Assembly: GCA_025923175.1 (NCBI GenBank)
Contig: JAICGL010000102.1
Coordinates: forward strand, 1 to 9,907
Direction of reading: 5' to 3'
Source of the DNA: Acidimicrobiia bacterium
GTDB lineage: Bacteria; Actinomycetota; Acidimicrobiia; IMCC26256; BP-133
DNA length: 9,907 nt
Shown here: one piece after another, positions 1 to 6,902 of the stretch
Numbering within the stretch: position 1 is the stretch's first letter
Layout: each line of letters starts with the position of its first letter
The notes under the pieces: model-generated
What the model saw: the letters and a program-made list of their open reading frames with translations, nothing else
Database searches by the model: none
What the model was told of the DNA's origin: nothing
Position numbers and translations under genes: made by a program

Positions 1-46
1 CGGCCTCGACCACTGGCGGCGCCTCTGTCGACTCTTCGAGGCTCAT
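1..46 (-). CDS. Start of a downstream gene in the liv-type operon, cut by the window edge
   Basis: An ATG at 46-44 overlaps the livH stop in an ATGA tetranucleotide, and 15 codons are open to the window edge, reading MSLEESTEAPPVVEA. The visible part is hydrophilic and acidic and carries no diagnostic motif. A 4-base overlap with a LivH-type permease is typical of the next member of the same ABC operon, most often the second permease LivM, sometimes fused to or followed by the ATPases LivG and LivF. The existence of a translationally coupled gene is well supported. Its identity is inferred only from position. Confidence 0.6.
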   Translation of the reverse strand, partial: MSLEESTEAPPVVEA

Positions 47-1005
47 GTCGACTTCCCGAGGAGGCCCTGGGGCCGGACGGCCAGCACCACGAGGAGGAGG
101 ACGAACACCATGACCGCTCCGGGACCGGGGATGTTCTCGTAGAAGATCGGCGCGCTCACCGCCAGGCTCTGTGCCACTCCCACGACGACGCCGCCGAGGA
201 AGGCCCCGGGCAAGCTCGTCATTCCCCCGAGGACGGCGGCCGCGAACGCCGGGATCAGGGCGGTCGAGGTGAGAAAGCCGGGCGTGAAGCTTCCGACCAC
301 CGGCGCGGTCAGCATCCCGGCGATCCCGGCGAGGAGCCCGGTGAGCGCCCAGATGAAGCTCGACAAGCGCTTGACGCTGATACCCATCAGCTCCGTGGCC
401 ACCGGCTCCTGGCTGACGCCGAGGATCGCCAGACCCAGGGTCGTCCGGGAGAAGAACAGGCCGAGGAGCACTGCAAGGAGCACAAGAGCCGCCAGCACCA
501 GCAGCCGCTGGTCCGACACCTGGATGTCGAATACCGAGACCCGGTTGAGCCGGCCCAGTGCCGGCTGGATGTACCGGGCCCGCGCCTCTCCCAGCCACAG
601 CTCCAACGAGATGGCGAGGAGCGCCACGCCGGCCGTCGCCACCAGGAGCGTGACCCGGGGGGCGTTGAACAGCGGCCGGATGATCAACCGCTCCGTGGCA
701 AGCGCCATGACCACCGAGGCGGTCAGCCCGAGGATCATGGCCGGGATGAGCGGGATGCCCATCTCGTCGTGGGCGGCGAAGAGGGCGAAGACGGCGACGG
801 TGCCGAACTCGCCCTGGGCGAAGTTGAACACGCCGCTCGACTTGTAGATGAGAACGAGCCCGAGAGCGACGAGCCCGTACCCCGCGCCGGTGATCACACC
901 GATCACCAGCGCCTGCTTCTGCCCGGTGGCGATCATGACGACGGCCAGCGAGGAGGCGATGGCCGTGCCGACGAGCGCCGAGCGGCTGGCGAGGAAGTTC
1001 GGCAA
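43..1005 (-). CDS. livH: Branched-chain amino acid-type ABC transporter permease, LivH family
   Basis: Inner-membrane permease of a high-affinity uptake ABC transporter for branched-chain amino acids or related solutes. It is 320 residues and strongly hydrophobic. Landmarks are a helix around residues 31-54, the family motif NFAQGEF at 61-67 (usually NFAHGD/E), further helices near 85-103, 117-137 and 167-185, the ATPase-contacting loop near 190-212 (LGVSQEPVATELMGI), and C-terminal helices at 215-235, 250-282 and 297-311. The start used is TTG at 1005, four bases after the stop of the binding-protein gene. There is no clear Shine-Dalgarno sequence, so coupling to the upstream gene is likely. 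ATG at codon 24 would give 297 residues, closer to the usual family length, and cannot be excluded. Family assignment is firm; the transported substrate is not known. Confidence 0.92.
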   Translation of the reverse strand: MPNFLASRSALVGTAIASSLAVVMIATGQKQALVIGVITGAGYGLVALGLVLIYKSSGVFNFAQGEFGTVAVFALFAAHDEMGIPLIPAMILGLTASVVMALATERLIIRPLFNAPRVTLLVATAGVALLAISLELWLGEARARYIQPALGRLNRVSVFDIQVSDQRLLVLAALVLLAVLLGLFFSRTTLGLAILGVSQEPVATELMGISVKRLSSFIWALTGLLAGIAGMLTAPVVGSFTPGFLTSTALIPAFAAAVLGGMTSLPGAFLGGVVVGVAQSLAVSAPIFYENIPGPGAVMVFVLLLVVLAVRPQGLLGKST

Positions 1006-1009
1006 TGGC

Positions 1010-2584
1010 CTAGAAGCCGGTCGTGAACTGGGCGATGGTCTTGAATCTCCGGCTGTTGCAGTCGGCCTCCAGCAGGTGGGACGACTTGGCGCCGAAGCGG
1101 ATGGTGCCGTTGTAGCTCACGATCGGGTAGACGTTGGTGGCGAAGTCCTTCCCGCTCTCGAGAGCGGCGAAGAAGCTCTGCCGGCTGAGGTCCTTCCCCG
1201 CCGCCTGCAGCATGGCGCCGACGACCTTGGACAGGCCCCACTCCGCCAGCCCGATGTCGTCGCCCTTCCCGCCGTTGTACTTCTGGTACGACTTCTGGTA
1301 ATCGGGGTCGAGCTGATCGATCACGTCGAGCTGCGGGAACGGCGAGAAGAATTTGGCCGGGCCGATGGCCGGGCAGCCGGCCTCCGCCACGATGTTGATG
1401 CCGTTCGTGATGCCCGGCCCCATCCAGATCGGGCTGTAGGCCTGGGCCTGGCCGTTGGTGGCCAGCTTGACGAAGTTGACCGGCGAGGTCAGGAGGTACA
1501 CCACCTCGGCGCCGGAGGTGCGCAGGGCGTTGGCCTCCGACAGCAGCTCGGAGTCCGAGGCGTTCTTCCCGATCCGGGTCTGGCGGACGATGGTGAGCCC
1601 CGCCGCCTCGGCCTGCTTGGTGATGCTCTGCTGCGTCTCGTTGAGCGCCGGCGTGTTGTTCAGCACGATGGCCAGCTTCGTCTTCTCCAGCTTGTTGGTG
1701 ATGTAAGAGACGAGCGCCGGGTGCTGCTGGTGGTAGGTCTGCGAAGTGGCGAAGTAACTGCGCAGGCCGGTCAGCCCGTCCTCGTTGACGCCGGCCGAGA
1801 GGTAGGGCACTCCCTTGCTGTTGGCGTAGCGGGCGCAGGCGGTGATCTGCTCGGAGCCGGCCGCCCCCATGAGGATGAACACCTTCTCCTGCTCCACCAT
1901 CTCCCGGCACACCTGGACGGCCCGGGAGGGGTTGAACTGGTCGTCACGGAACACGATCTCGACGTTCCGGCCGAAGAGACCGCCCTTCTCGGCCAGGTAC
2001 TTCCAATAGACGTCCTTCCCCTTGTCGAACGCGTTCTGCGGGAAGGGCGCGGCTCCGGTGATCGGGGCGTGGATGCCGACGCGGATCTTGGTGTCGGTCA
2101 CGCCCGTGCGGTCGACCGCGGCCGGGGCCGACCCGCCCGGAACCGGAGTCGTGGCCGCCGTTCCGCCCCCACCGCTGCTCCCGCCCGAGGGTCCGGCGCT
2201 CGAGGTCTGCGTGCGGCCCGCGCCGCTGCCGGCCCCGCCGGCGCCCTGAGCCGCACCGGAACCGGGCGAACCGGCGTTGCTCCGGCCGGACGGCGAGGCC
2301 GAACCGGTGGCCGGTGTGGAACCGCCGGCGGCCGGGGCACCCGCGCCCGCCGAACCGGCGGAAGGAGCGGCGGAGCCCACCGCTCCGCTGGTGTCGACGG
2401 TTGAACTTCCATCTGACGGCGTGATCTGGGACGCCGGGGCGCCCGCTGCCGCCTGGTCCGCCGCCGACGGCGCCGCTGCATCGTCGCCGACGCCGGCCTT
2501 CTGCCCGCAGGCGGCGGCGAGGAGCAGCGCGAGGGTCAGGGCGGCACCCCGGGCGACGGCAACCTGTGCAGAACGATGTCTCAT
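1010..2584 (-). CDS. Lipoprotein substrate-binding protein of a branched-chain amino acid-type ABC transporter, with long disordered tether
   Basis: Extracellular solute receptor that would deliver substrate to the adjacent LivH permease. ATG at 2584 gives 524 residues and has a good ribosome site (AGGAG, 5-base spacer). A longer frame back to 2689 would overlap the upstream gene and bury the signal peptide. Residues 1-25 form a lipoprotein signal (basic start, hydrophobic core, then LLAAAC, lipid-modified Cys26). Residues 27-160 are almost entirely Gly, Ser, Ala, Thr and Pro and should be a flexible tether. From about 162 to 524 there is a Peripla_BP_6/LivJ-like fold. It opens with KIRVGIHAPITG and contains LFGRNVEIVFRDDQFNPS near 203-220, a GAAGSEQITA segment near 240-249 and VVYLLTSP near 361-368. 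Cys226, Cys250, Cys404 and Cys509 could form disulfides. The ligand cannot be read from the sequence; this family also binds amides, urea and aromatic acids. Confidence 0.9.
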   Translation of the reverse strand: MRHRSAQVAVARGAALTLALLLAAACGQKAGVGDDAAAPSAADQAAAGAPASQITPSDGSSTVDTSGAVGSAAPSAGSAGAGAPAAGGSTPATGSASPSGRSNAGSPGSGAAQGAGGAGSGAGRTQTSSAGPSGGSSGGGGTAATTPVPGGSAPAAVDRTGVTDTKIRVGIHAPITGAAPFPQNAFDKGKDVYWKYLAEKGGLFGRNVEIVFRDDQFNPSRAVQVCREMVEQEKVFILMGAAGSEQITACARYANSKGVPYLSAGVNEDGLTGLRSYFATSQTYHQQHPALVSYITNKLEKTKLAIVLNNTPALNETQQSITKQAEAAGLTIVRQTRIGKNASDSELLSEANALRTSGAEVVYLLTSPVNFVKLATNGQAQAYSPIWMGPGITNGINIVAEAGCPAIGPAKFFSPFPQLDVIDQLDPDYQKSYQKYNGGKGDDIGLAEWGLSKVVGAMLQAAGKDLSRQSFFAALESGKDFATNVYPIVSYNGTIRFGAKSSHLLEADCNSRRFKTIAQFTTGF

Positions 2585-2589
2585 AGGTT

Positions 2590-2594
2590 CTCCT
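2590..2594 (-). promoter_or_regulatory. Ribosome binding site fixing the start of the substrate-binding protein
   Basis: The minus strand reads AGGAG followed by AACCT and then ATG at 2584. This is the best Shine-Dalgarno match in the left half of the window. It decides between the 524-residue lipoprotein and the longer open frame starting at 2689. Confidence 0.75.
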
Positions 2595-2608
2595 GGGCAC
2601 TCTTTCTC

Positions 2609-2623
2609 TCGGGGACCCCCCGA
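2609..2623 (-). other. Short perfect stem-loop between the surface-protein and binding-protein genes
   Basis: On the minus strand TCGGGG and CCCCGA pair perfectly (6 bp, all but one G-C) around a GGT loop. It lies 11 bases past the upstream stop and about 15 bases before the AGGAG ribosome site. No T-tract follows, so a classical terminator is unlikely. An mRNA-stabilising or processing element that raises binding-protein expression is possible, but in such GC-rich DNA the stem could also be chance. Confidence 0.3.
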
Positions 2624-2633
2624 ACCCCGGGGA

Positions 2634-3776
2634 TCAAGCGCCGTCTGCTGAGCGCGGGTTCCGGCGGGCGAGGGCACGGCTGAGGCCACCCTCCCGACGG
2701 AAGACCGGTGACGGTCGACCCGCCGGCCCGAGGGTCACGCTGATGAGAAGGACGAGACCGAAGGCGACGGGGATGAGCAGGGCGGTGGTCGTCGGGACGC
2801 GTTCCCAGAAGTCCACTGCGCGGCGGGACTGGAGGACGCCGGCCGAACGATCGGGAGCGGCGCTCACGATCGTCTCCGGGGGCGACTCCGGGGTGGCTCC
2901 CATGGCTGAGGTATCGGAGGCGGTCGGCGTCGTTGCGTCGGCGCCGGCGCCTGTTCCGGTCGCGTAGTCCGGTGTTCCGGTGGCGGCAGCCACGGTCGGG
3001 GGAAAGGCACGGCTGTCGGCGGTGCTGTCCGGCGTCCCGGCGGGGGTCTCCGCCGGCGCGACGGCGGCCGGGTCGGTGGAGTACGGGCCGCCGTCGGTGG
3101 TCCCCCCAGTGGGTGGAGTCGCCGCCAACTCGAGGCCGACCTTGCCGGTCTCGAGGTTGAGCCAACTCACCTGAACCGGGGACTGCGACCCCGCCGGATC
3201 GACCGACAGCACGACGCCGTGCGCCGGCAGGGGAGCGAACGGGTCAGCCCAGAGCCGACCGATGGCTGCCAGATCGAAGCTCCAGATGCCGTCCTCGCCC
3301 CGCGCGCCCTCGGCCGAGCCGAGGCTGCAGTCGGCTGGGGGACGGTCCTGCCAGTTGGCGTTCTGGCCGGGGCCCCAGGGGGCGGTGGCCGGGCAGGCGA
3401 GAACCTTGGCCTTATCGGCGCCGACGTTGGCGCCGCTGGCGTCGGATTCCTTGAGCCGGAGCACGAGCCCGTCGAGCGTGGCGCCGTCGGCCAGAACCAG
3501 GTCGACGCCGACGGCGGCAACCTTGTCGACCTGGCCGGCGGTGGCGCCGACGGAGATGGCGTCGGCCGGCACGTTGGGAGGTTTGGGGAGGGCCGGGACG
3601 ATGGGCCGGATCGGGTTGCCCGCAGGCTCGCCTTCCTGGGGACCCTGGAGGCGATTCCACCAACCGTCATGCGTCGCCGCGCCCCGGCTTTCCGCCGCCT
3701 GGGCGGGCACGGCCGAGGCGCTGACCAGGAACAACACCGCGAGGGCGAAGACTTCCAGGCGCGCGCGACCGGACAT
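2634..3776 (-). CDS. Uncharacterised secreted protein with C-terminal membrane anchor
   Basis: I do not recognise this 380-residue protein. Residues 1-27 look like a cleavable signal peptide (RAR, hydrophobic core, likely cut after AQA). A tryptophan pair sits at 39-40. Residues 72-218 appear folded, with alternating hydrophobic strands, a possible Cys128-Cys150 disulfide, and segments such as GIWSFDLAAIGRLW (163-176) followed by GVVLSVDP (187-194). These remind me of DNRLRE-type beta-sandwich modules, a weak resemblance. Residues 219-325 are a Thr/Pro/Ala/Ser-rich stalk. A single helix at about 331-349 is followed by an Arg-rich tail, giving an outside-facing protein with a short cytoplasmic end. 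The gene precedes the binding-protein gene by 50 bases in the same direction, suggesting a shared job at the cell surface. No clear Shine-Dalgarno sequence precedes ATG 3776. Confidence 0.8.
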   Translation of the reverse strand: MSGRARLEVFALAVLFLVSASAVPAQAAESRGAATHDGWWNRLQGPQEGEPAGNPIRPIVPALPKPPNVPADAISVGATAGQVDKVAAVGVDLVLADGATLDGLVLRLKESDASGANVGADKAKVLACPATAPWGPGQNANWQDRPPADCSLGSAEGARGEDGIWSFDLAAIGRLWADPFAPLPAHGVVLSVDPAGSQSPVQVSWLNLETGKVGLELAATPPTGGTTDGGPYSTDPAAVAPAETPAGTPDSTADSRAFPPTVAAATGTPDYATGTGAGADATTPTASDTSAMGATPESPPETIVSAAPDRSAGVLQSRRAVDFWERVPTTTALLIPVAFGLVLLISVTLGPAGRPSPVFRREGGLSRALARRNPRSADGA

Positions 3777-3783
3777 GCATCGG

Positions 3784-3789
3784 ATGATA
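3784..3789 (-). promoter_or_regulatory. Possible -10 box for the surface-protein/transporter operon
   Basis: The minus strand reads TATCAT (TANNNT pattern), ending 7 bases before the ATG at 3776. A transcript from it would start at or next to the initiation codon, which fits the lack of a ribosome site. No convincing -35 hexamer is visible, so this is tentative. Its presence would make the transporter genes at least partly independent of korAB. Confidence 0.3.
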
Positions 3790-3805
3790 CCCGTCGGTCA
3801 CTTAC

Positions 3806-3819
3806 CCCCAGAAATGGGG
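3806..3819 (-). other. Small inverted repeat in the korB to surface-protein gap
   Basis: CCCCA and TGGGG form a 5-bp stem with a 4-base loop (TTTC on the transcribed minus strand). It is the only evident hairpin in the 85-base gap after korB. The stem is short and no T-tract follows, so it would be at best a weak terminator or a protein-binding site. Confidence 0.2.
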
Positions 3820-3861
3820 CATAAGGGCACGCTGAACCCGCTTTTGGGCAGCGTCGAGACG

Positions 3862-4947
3862 CTAGACCTCCCAGGTCGAGCCGGAGGCGATCAGGGCGGA
3901 GAGATCGCCCTTCCCCTGGCGCTCCTGGGCCGAGGCGATCTGGGCGTTCATCGCGTCGCCGTAGACCGGCCGCTCGACCGCCCGGAACACGCCCATCGGC
4001 GTCGGTGTCGTGGGCGAGTCGGCCAGGCGAGAGAGTGCGAAGGCCAGCGTCGGGCTGTCGCGGGACTCGTCGTGGACGAGCAGCCGGTCCTCCCCCACCG
4101 AGGCGACGTCGACGATCTCCAGGTGGCCGAGCTCGGTGGCCACGACGCCCTTGTCGTTGTCCTTGCCGAAGCGGATCGGCTCGCCGTGCTTGAGGTCGAT
4201 GATCATGTCGGCCCGGGAATCCCGGGCGGTCACCGCTTCGAAGGCGCCGTCGTTGAAGACGTTGCAGTTCTGATAGATCTCGACGAACGCTCCGCCCTTG
4301 TGCTCGTAGGCCCGGCGGAAGACCTCCATCATGTGCTTGCGGTCCATGTCGTGGGTCCGGGCCACGAACGACGCCTCGGACCCGATGGCCAGCGACACCG
4401 GGTTGAAGGGGTGGTCGATCGACCCGAACGGCGTCGATTTCGTGACCTTCCCGAGCTCGCTGGTCGGCGAGTACTGCCCCTTGGTCAGCCCGTAGATCTG
4501 GTTGTTGAACAGCAGGATCGTGAGGTTGACGTTGCGGCGCAGAGCATGAATGAGATGGTTCCCGCCGATCGACAGGCCGTCGCCGTCACCGGTGACGACC
4601 CAGACGTCGAGGTCGGGCCGTGAGACGGCGATACCGCTGGCGATGGCCGGCGCCCGGCCGTGAATGGAGTGCATCCCGTACGTCTCCATGTAGTACGGGA
4701 AGCGGCTCGAGCAGCCGATGCCCGACACGAAGACCGTGTTCTCCCGCTTCACGTTCAGCTCGGGCAGGAGGAACTGCACGGCGGCGAGCACCGAGTAGTC
4801 GCCGCAGCCCGGGCACCAGCGGACCTCCTGGTCCGACGTGAAGTCCTTCCGGGCCAGCTTGACGGGCTCCCCATGGCCGCCGTCACCATTCCCGTTGGCA
4901 CTGTCGAGCCCATTGGTGGTCGTGGCGTGGCCGTTGGTTTCAGTCAT
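3862..4947 (-). CDS. korB: 2-oxoacid:ferredoxin oxidoreductase, beta subunit
   Basis: Beta subunit of a thiamine-diphosphate and iron-sulfur enzyme that decarboxylates a 2-oxoacid with CoA to an acyl-CoA, CO2 and reduced ferredoxin. It has 361 residues, normal for the two-subunit type. Cys45 and Cys48 (WCPGCGDYSVL), Cys79 (GIGCSSRFPYY) and Cys228 (QNCNVFND) are the expected ligands of one [4Fe-4S] cluster. The thiamine-diphosphate/Mg motif runs from GDGDG at 120-124 to NN at 148-149. HSIHGRAPAIASG (93-105) and GLTKGQYSPTSE (153-164) are family hallmarks. Residues 1-29 are a low-complexity, Gly/Asn/Thr-rich leader. ATG at 4947 overlaps the korA end by 8 bases (ATGACTGA), with a GGAG 10 bases upstream, so coupled translation is likely. 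By resemblance to mycobacterial KorB the substrate may be 2-oxoglutarate; pyruvate or branched-chain oxoacids remain possible. Confidence 0.95.
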   Translation of the reverse strand: MTETNGHATTTNGLDSANGNGDGGHGEPVKLARKDFTSDQEVRWCPGCGDYSVLAAVQFLLPELNVKRENTVFVSGIGCSSRFPYYMETYGMHSIHGRAPAIASGIAVSRPDLDVWVVTGDGDGLSIGGNHLIHALRRNVNLTILLFNNQIYGLTKGQYSPTSELGKVTKSTPFGSIDHPFNPVSLAIGSEASFVARTHDMDRKHMMEVFRRAYEHKGGAFVEIYQNCNVFNDGAFEAVTARDSRADMIIDLKHGEPIRFGKDNDKGVVATELGHLEIVDVASVGEDRLLVHDESRDSPTLAFALSRLADSPTTPTPMGVFRAVERPVYGDAMNAQIASAQERQGKGDLSALIASGSTWEV

Positions 4948-6805
4948 TTTCGGTCAGCTCCAGGATGCAGGCCTCGATCTCGGCTGCTCGGAAGTGGACG
5001 CCCTTGATCTTGTTGAGCCGGACCACGTTCACGTCGAAGTCCATCCGGATCAGCTTGGCCAGCTGACCCATGTTGAGCTCCGGAACCATGACCCGGTCGT
5101 AGCCGGCCAGGATCTCGCCGATGTTGGCGGGGAACGGGTTGAGGTGGATGAGGTGCGCCCAGTCGACCCGGCGGTTGCGGGCCCGGGCCCGGTAGACGCC
5201 GGCGTGGGTCACCCCCCACGTGCCGCCCCAGCTGAGCACCAGCACCTTGGAGCCGTCGACGGCGTCGACCTCGAGGGCGGGGATGTCCTTGGCGATCCCG
5301 GCCACCTTGGCCGCCCGGAGGTGGGTCATCTTCTCGTGATTGTCCGGGTCGTAGGAGATGTTGCCCGTCCCGTCCTCCTTCTCGATACCGCCGATGCGAT
5401 GCATGAGGCCGGGGGTACCGGGGATGGCCCAGGGCCGGGCCAGCGTCTCGGGGTCGCGCAGGTAGGGCCAGAAGTCGTCGCCGTGGTTCGGCTCGGTGGT
5501 GAACTCCACCCGCAGGTCGGGCAGCTCGGACACCTCGGGGATCCGCCACGGTTCTGCGCCGTTGGCCAGATAGCCGTCGGACAGCAGGAAGACCGGCGTC
5601 CGGTACTTGAGGGCGATGCGGGCCGCCTCGAGCGCGGCGTCGAAACAGTGCCCAGGCGACTTGGCAGCCACGATGGGGACGGGTGCCTCACCGTGACGGC
5701 CGAACATGGCGTGGAGCAGGTCGGCCTGCTCCGTTTTGGTCGGCAGGCCGGTGGAGGGGCCGCCCCGCTGGATGTCGACGATGATCAGCGGCAGCTCCAT
5801 GCTCACGGCCAGGCCGATGGTCTCCGACTTGAGGTCGATACCCGGGCCGGAGGTGGTCGTGACGCCGAGTTGGCCGGCGAAAGAGGCGCCGAGGGCGGCG
5901 CCGATGCCGGCGATCTCGTCCTCCGCCTGCATCGTGCGGACACCGAACGACTTGTGCTTCGACAGCTCGTGGAGGATGTCCGACGCCGGCGTGATCGGGT
6001 ACGACCCGAGGAACAGGTCGAGGCCCGACTGGCGGCTGGCGGCCAGCAGGCCGTAGGCCAGGGCGAGGTTGCCGGTGATGTTGCGGTACCGGCCCTTGGG
6101 CAGGACGGCCGGAGCGATCTCGAAGGAGTGCTGGAACAGCTCGGCCGTCTCGCCGAAGTTGAACCCCGCCTTGAACGCCGCCAGGTTGGCGTCGCGGACG
6201 ATCTCCTTGTTGGCGAACCGCTTCTCGATCCACTCGACCACTGGCTCGATCGGCCGGGCGTACATCCACGACACCACGCCGAGGGCGAAGAAGTTCTTGG
6301 ATCGCTCGGCGTCTCGAGGCTTCGCTCCGGTCTCCTTGGCCGCTTCCTTCGTCATCGAGGTCATCGGCACCTCGTAGACGGTGAAGGCGTCGAGCGACCC
6401 GTCCTCCAAGGGGTTGGCGGCGTAGCCGGCCTTCTCCAGGTTGCGGGCCTCGAAGGCGTCGATGTTGACGATGACCGTGGCGCCGGGGAAGAGGTCGCGG
6501 ATCGAAGCCTTGAGCGCGGCCGGGTTCATGGCCACGAGGACGTTGGGGCTGTCACCCGGGGTCGAGATGTCGTGGTCGGAGATGTGGACCTGGAAGGCGG
6601 AGACACCAGCCACCGTCCCGGCGGGCGCCCGGATCTCGGCCGGGTAGTCGGGCATGGTCGCCAGGTCGTTGCCAAATGCGGCACTCACCTCGGTGAAGCG
6701 GTCGCCGGTGAGCTGCATGCCGTCGCCGGAGTCACCGGCGAAGCGGATGACGACCCGATCGATGGATTCGCGCCCGCGACTGGGGGAGAACGATTCCGTG
6801 GTCAA
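4940..6805 (-). CDS. korA: 2-oxoacid:ferredoxin oxidoreductase, fused gamma-alpha subunit
   Basis: Partner of KorB. The N-terminal gamma domain (about residues 15-200) carries RFAGDSGDGMQ at 21-31. The alpha domain has the substrate and thiamine-diphosphate motif YPITPAS at 269-275 (Thr272 being the usual catalytic contact), TTSGPG at 317-322 and QRGGPSTGLPT at 346-356. It is 621 residues from TTG at 6805, matching two-subunit actinobacterial enzymes. TTG is preferred because GAGGTG lies 6 bases upstream. The frame is open back to 6904, but that would overlap the divergent fda start and adds an Arg-rich, non-family N-terminus. GTG at 6814 is a second choice, but it lies inside the ribosome site. 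There is no ferredoxin or delta-subunit gene nearby, so reduced ferredoxin must be supplied and used elsewhere. Confidence 0.94.
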   Translation of the reverse strand: MTTESFSPSRGRESIDRVVIRFAGDSGDGMQLTGDRFTEVSAAFGNDLATMPDYPAEIRAPAGTVAGVSAFQVHISDHDISTPGDSPNVLVAMNPAALKASIRDLFPGATVIVNIDAFEARNLEKAGYAANPLEDGSLDAFTVYEVPMTSMTKEAAKETGAKPRDAERSKNFFALGVVSWMYARPIEPVVEWIEKRFANKEIVRDANLAAFKAGFNFGETAELFQHSFEIAPAVLPKGRYRNITGNLALAYGLLAASRQSGLDLFLGSYPITPASDILHELSKHKSFGVRTMQAEDEIAGIGAALGASFAGQLGVTTTSGPGIDLKSETIGLAVSMELPLIIVDIQRGGPSTGLPTKTEQADLLHAMFGRHGEAPVPIVAAKSPGHCFDAALEAARIALKYRTPVFLLSDGYLANGAEPWRIPEVSELPDLRVEFTTEPNHGDDFWPYLRDPETLARPWAIPGTPGLMHRIGGIEKEDGTGNISYDPDNHEKMTHLRAAKVAGIAKDIPALEVDAVDGSKVLVLSWGGTWGVTHAGVYRARARNRRVDWAHLIHLNPFPANIGEILAGYDRVMVPELNMGQLAKLIRMDFDVNVVRLNKIKGVHFRAAEIEACILELTEND

Positions 6806-6811
6806 GGGAAA

Positions 6812-6817
6812 CACCTC
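6812..6817 (-). promoter_or_regulatory. Ribosome binding site fixing a TTG start for korA
   Basis: The minus strand has GAGGTG, then TTTCCC, then TTG at 6805. Spacing and match are good. This supports a non-ATG start and a 5' leader of about 35 bases from the candidate -10 box at 6848-6853. Confidence 0.65.
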
Positions 6818-6820
6818 GAT

Positions 6821-6871
6821 CCGATAGCGCCGGCAGACCGATCTCCGATCATACCGGCGAAGCCCTCCGAT
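6821..6871. repeat. Four CCGAT motifs in the korA-fda divergent promoter region
   Basis: CCGAT occurs on the plus strand at 6821, 6838, 6845 and 6867. Two copies extend to an exact 8-base direct repeat, CTCCGATC, at 6843-6850 and 6865-6872. The two are 22 bp apart, about two helical turns, and the first overlaps the candidate korA -10 box. This could be an operator for a regulator controlling both directions. The motif is short and GC-rich, so chance is a serious alternative. Confidence 0.3.
6848..6853 (-). promoter_or_regulatory. Candidate -10 box for korAB
   Basis: The minus strand reads TATGAT, a five-of-six match to TATAAT, the best in this gap. Transcription would begin near 6841 and give a leader of about 35 bases containing the GAGGTG ribosome site. 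No good -35 element is seen at the usual spacing. Confidence 0.4.
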
Positions 6872-6889
6872 CCTGTATGTCGCCAGGGC

Positions 6890-6895
6890 TAGGCT
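6890..6895 (+). promoter_or_regulatory. Candidate -10 box for fda, implying a leaderless transcript
   Basis: TAGGCT fits the actinobacterial TANNNT/TAGRRT type. It ends 7 bases before the fda ATG at 6903, so transcription would begin at about the first codon. There is no Shine-Dalgarno sequence at normal spacing, as expected for a leaderless mRNA. A matching -35 is not obvious. Confidence 0.4.
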
Positions 6896-6902
6896 GCGCC
6901 TC

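Noticed and set aside
848..2404. Open frame of 518 codons on the plus strand opposite the binding protein and the livH start
   Set aside because: No recognisable domain, biased composition, and it covers the well-supported minus-strand genes.
2098..2481. Ser/Gly/Ala-rich codons of the tether considered as a DNA tandem repeat or frameshift scar
   Set aside because: No fixed repeat unit is seen, and the frame stays consistent from the signal peptide to the binding domain.
2585..2689. Upstream extension of the binding protein to a start at 2689
   Set aside because: It would overlap the upstream gene and place 35 residues before a lipoprotein signal; AGGAG in front of 2584 decides against it.
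3806..3819. Hairpin after korB as a rho-independent terminator
   Set aside because: The stem is only 5 bp and no T-tract follows on the minus strand; kept only as a weak inverted repeat.
3262..4623. Open frame of 453 codons on the plus strand opposite korB and the surface-protein gene
   Set aside because: Antisense to the korB cofactor motifs; its composition is that of a shadow frame.
4838..6892. Open frame of 684 codons on the plus strand opposite korA
   Set aside because: It lies antisense to a gene with full catalytic motifs. Its translation is a low-complexity Val/Gly/Asp/Arg/Leu string with no domain, the usual shadow in GC-rich DNA.
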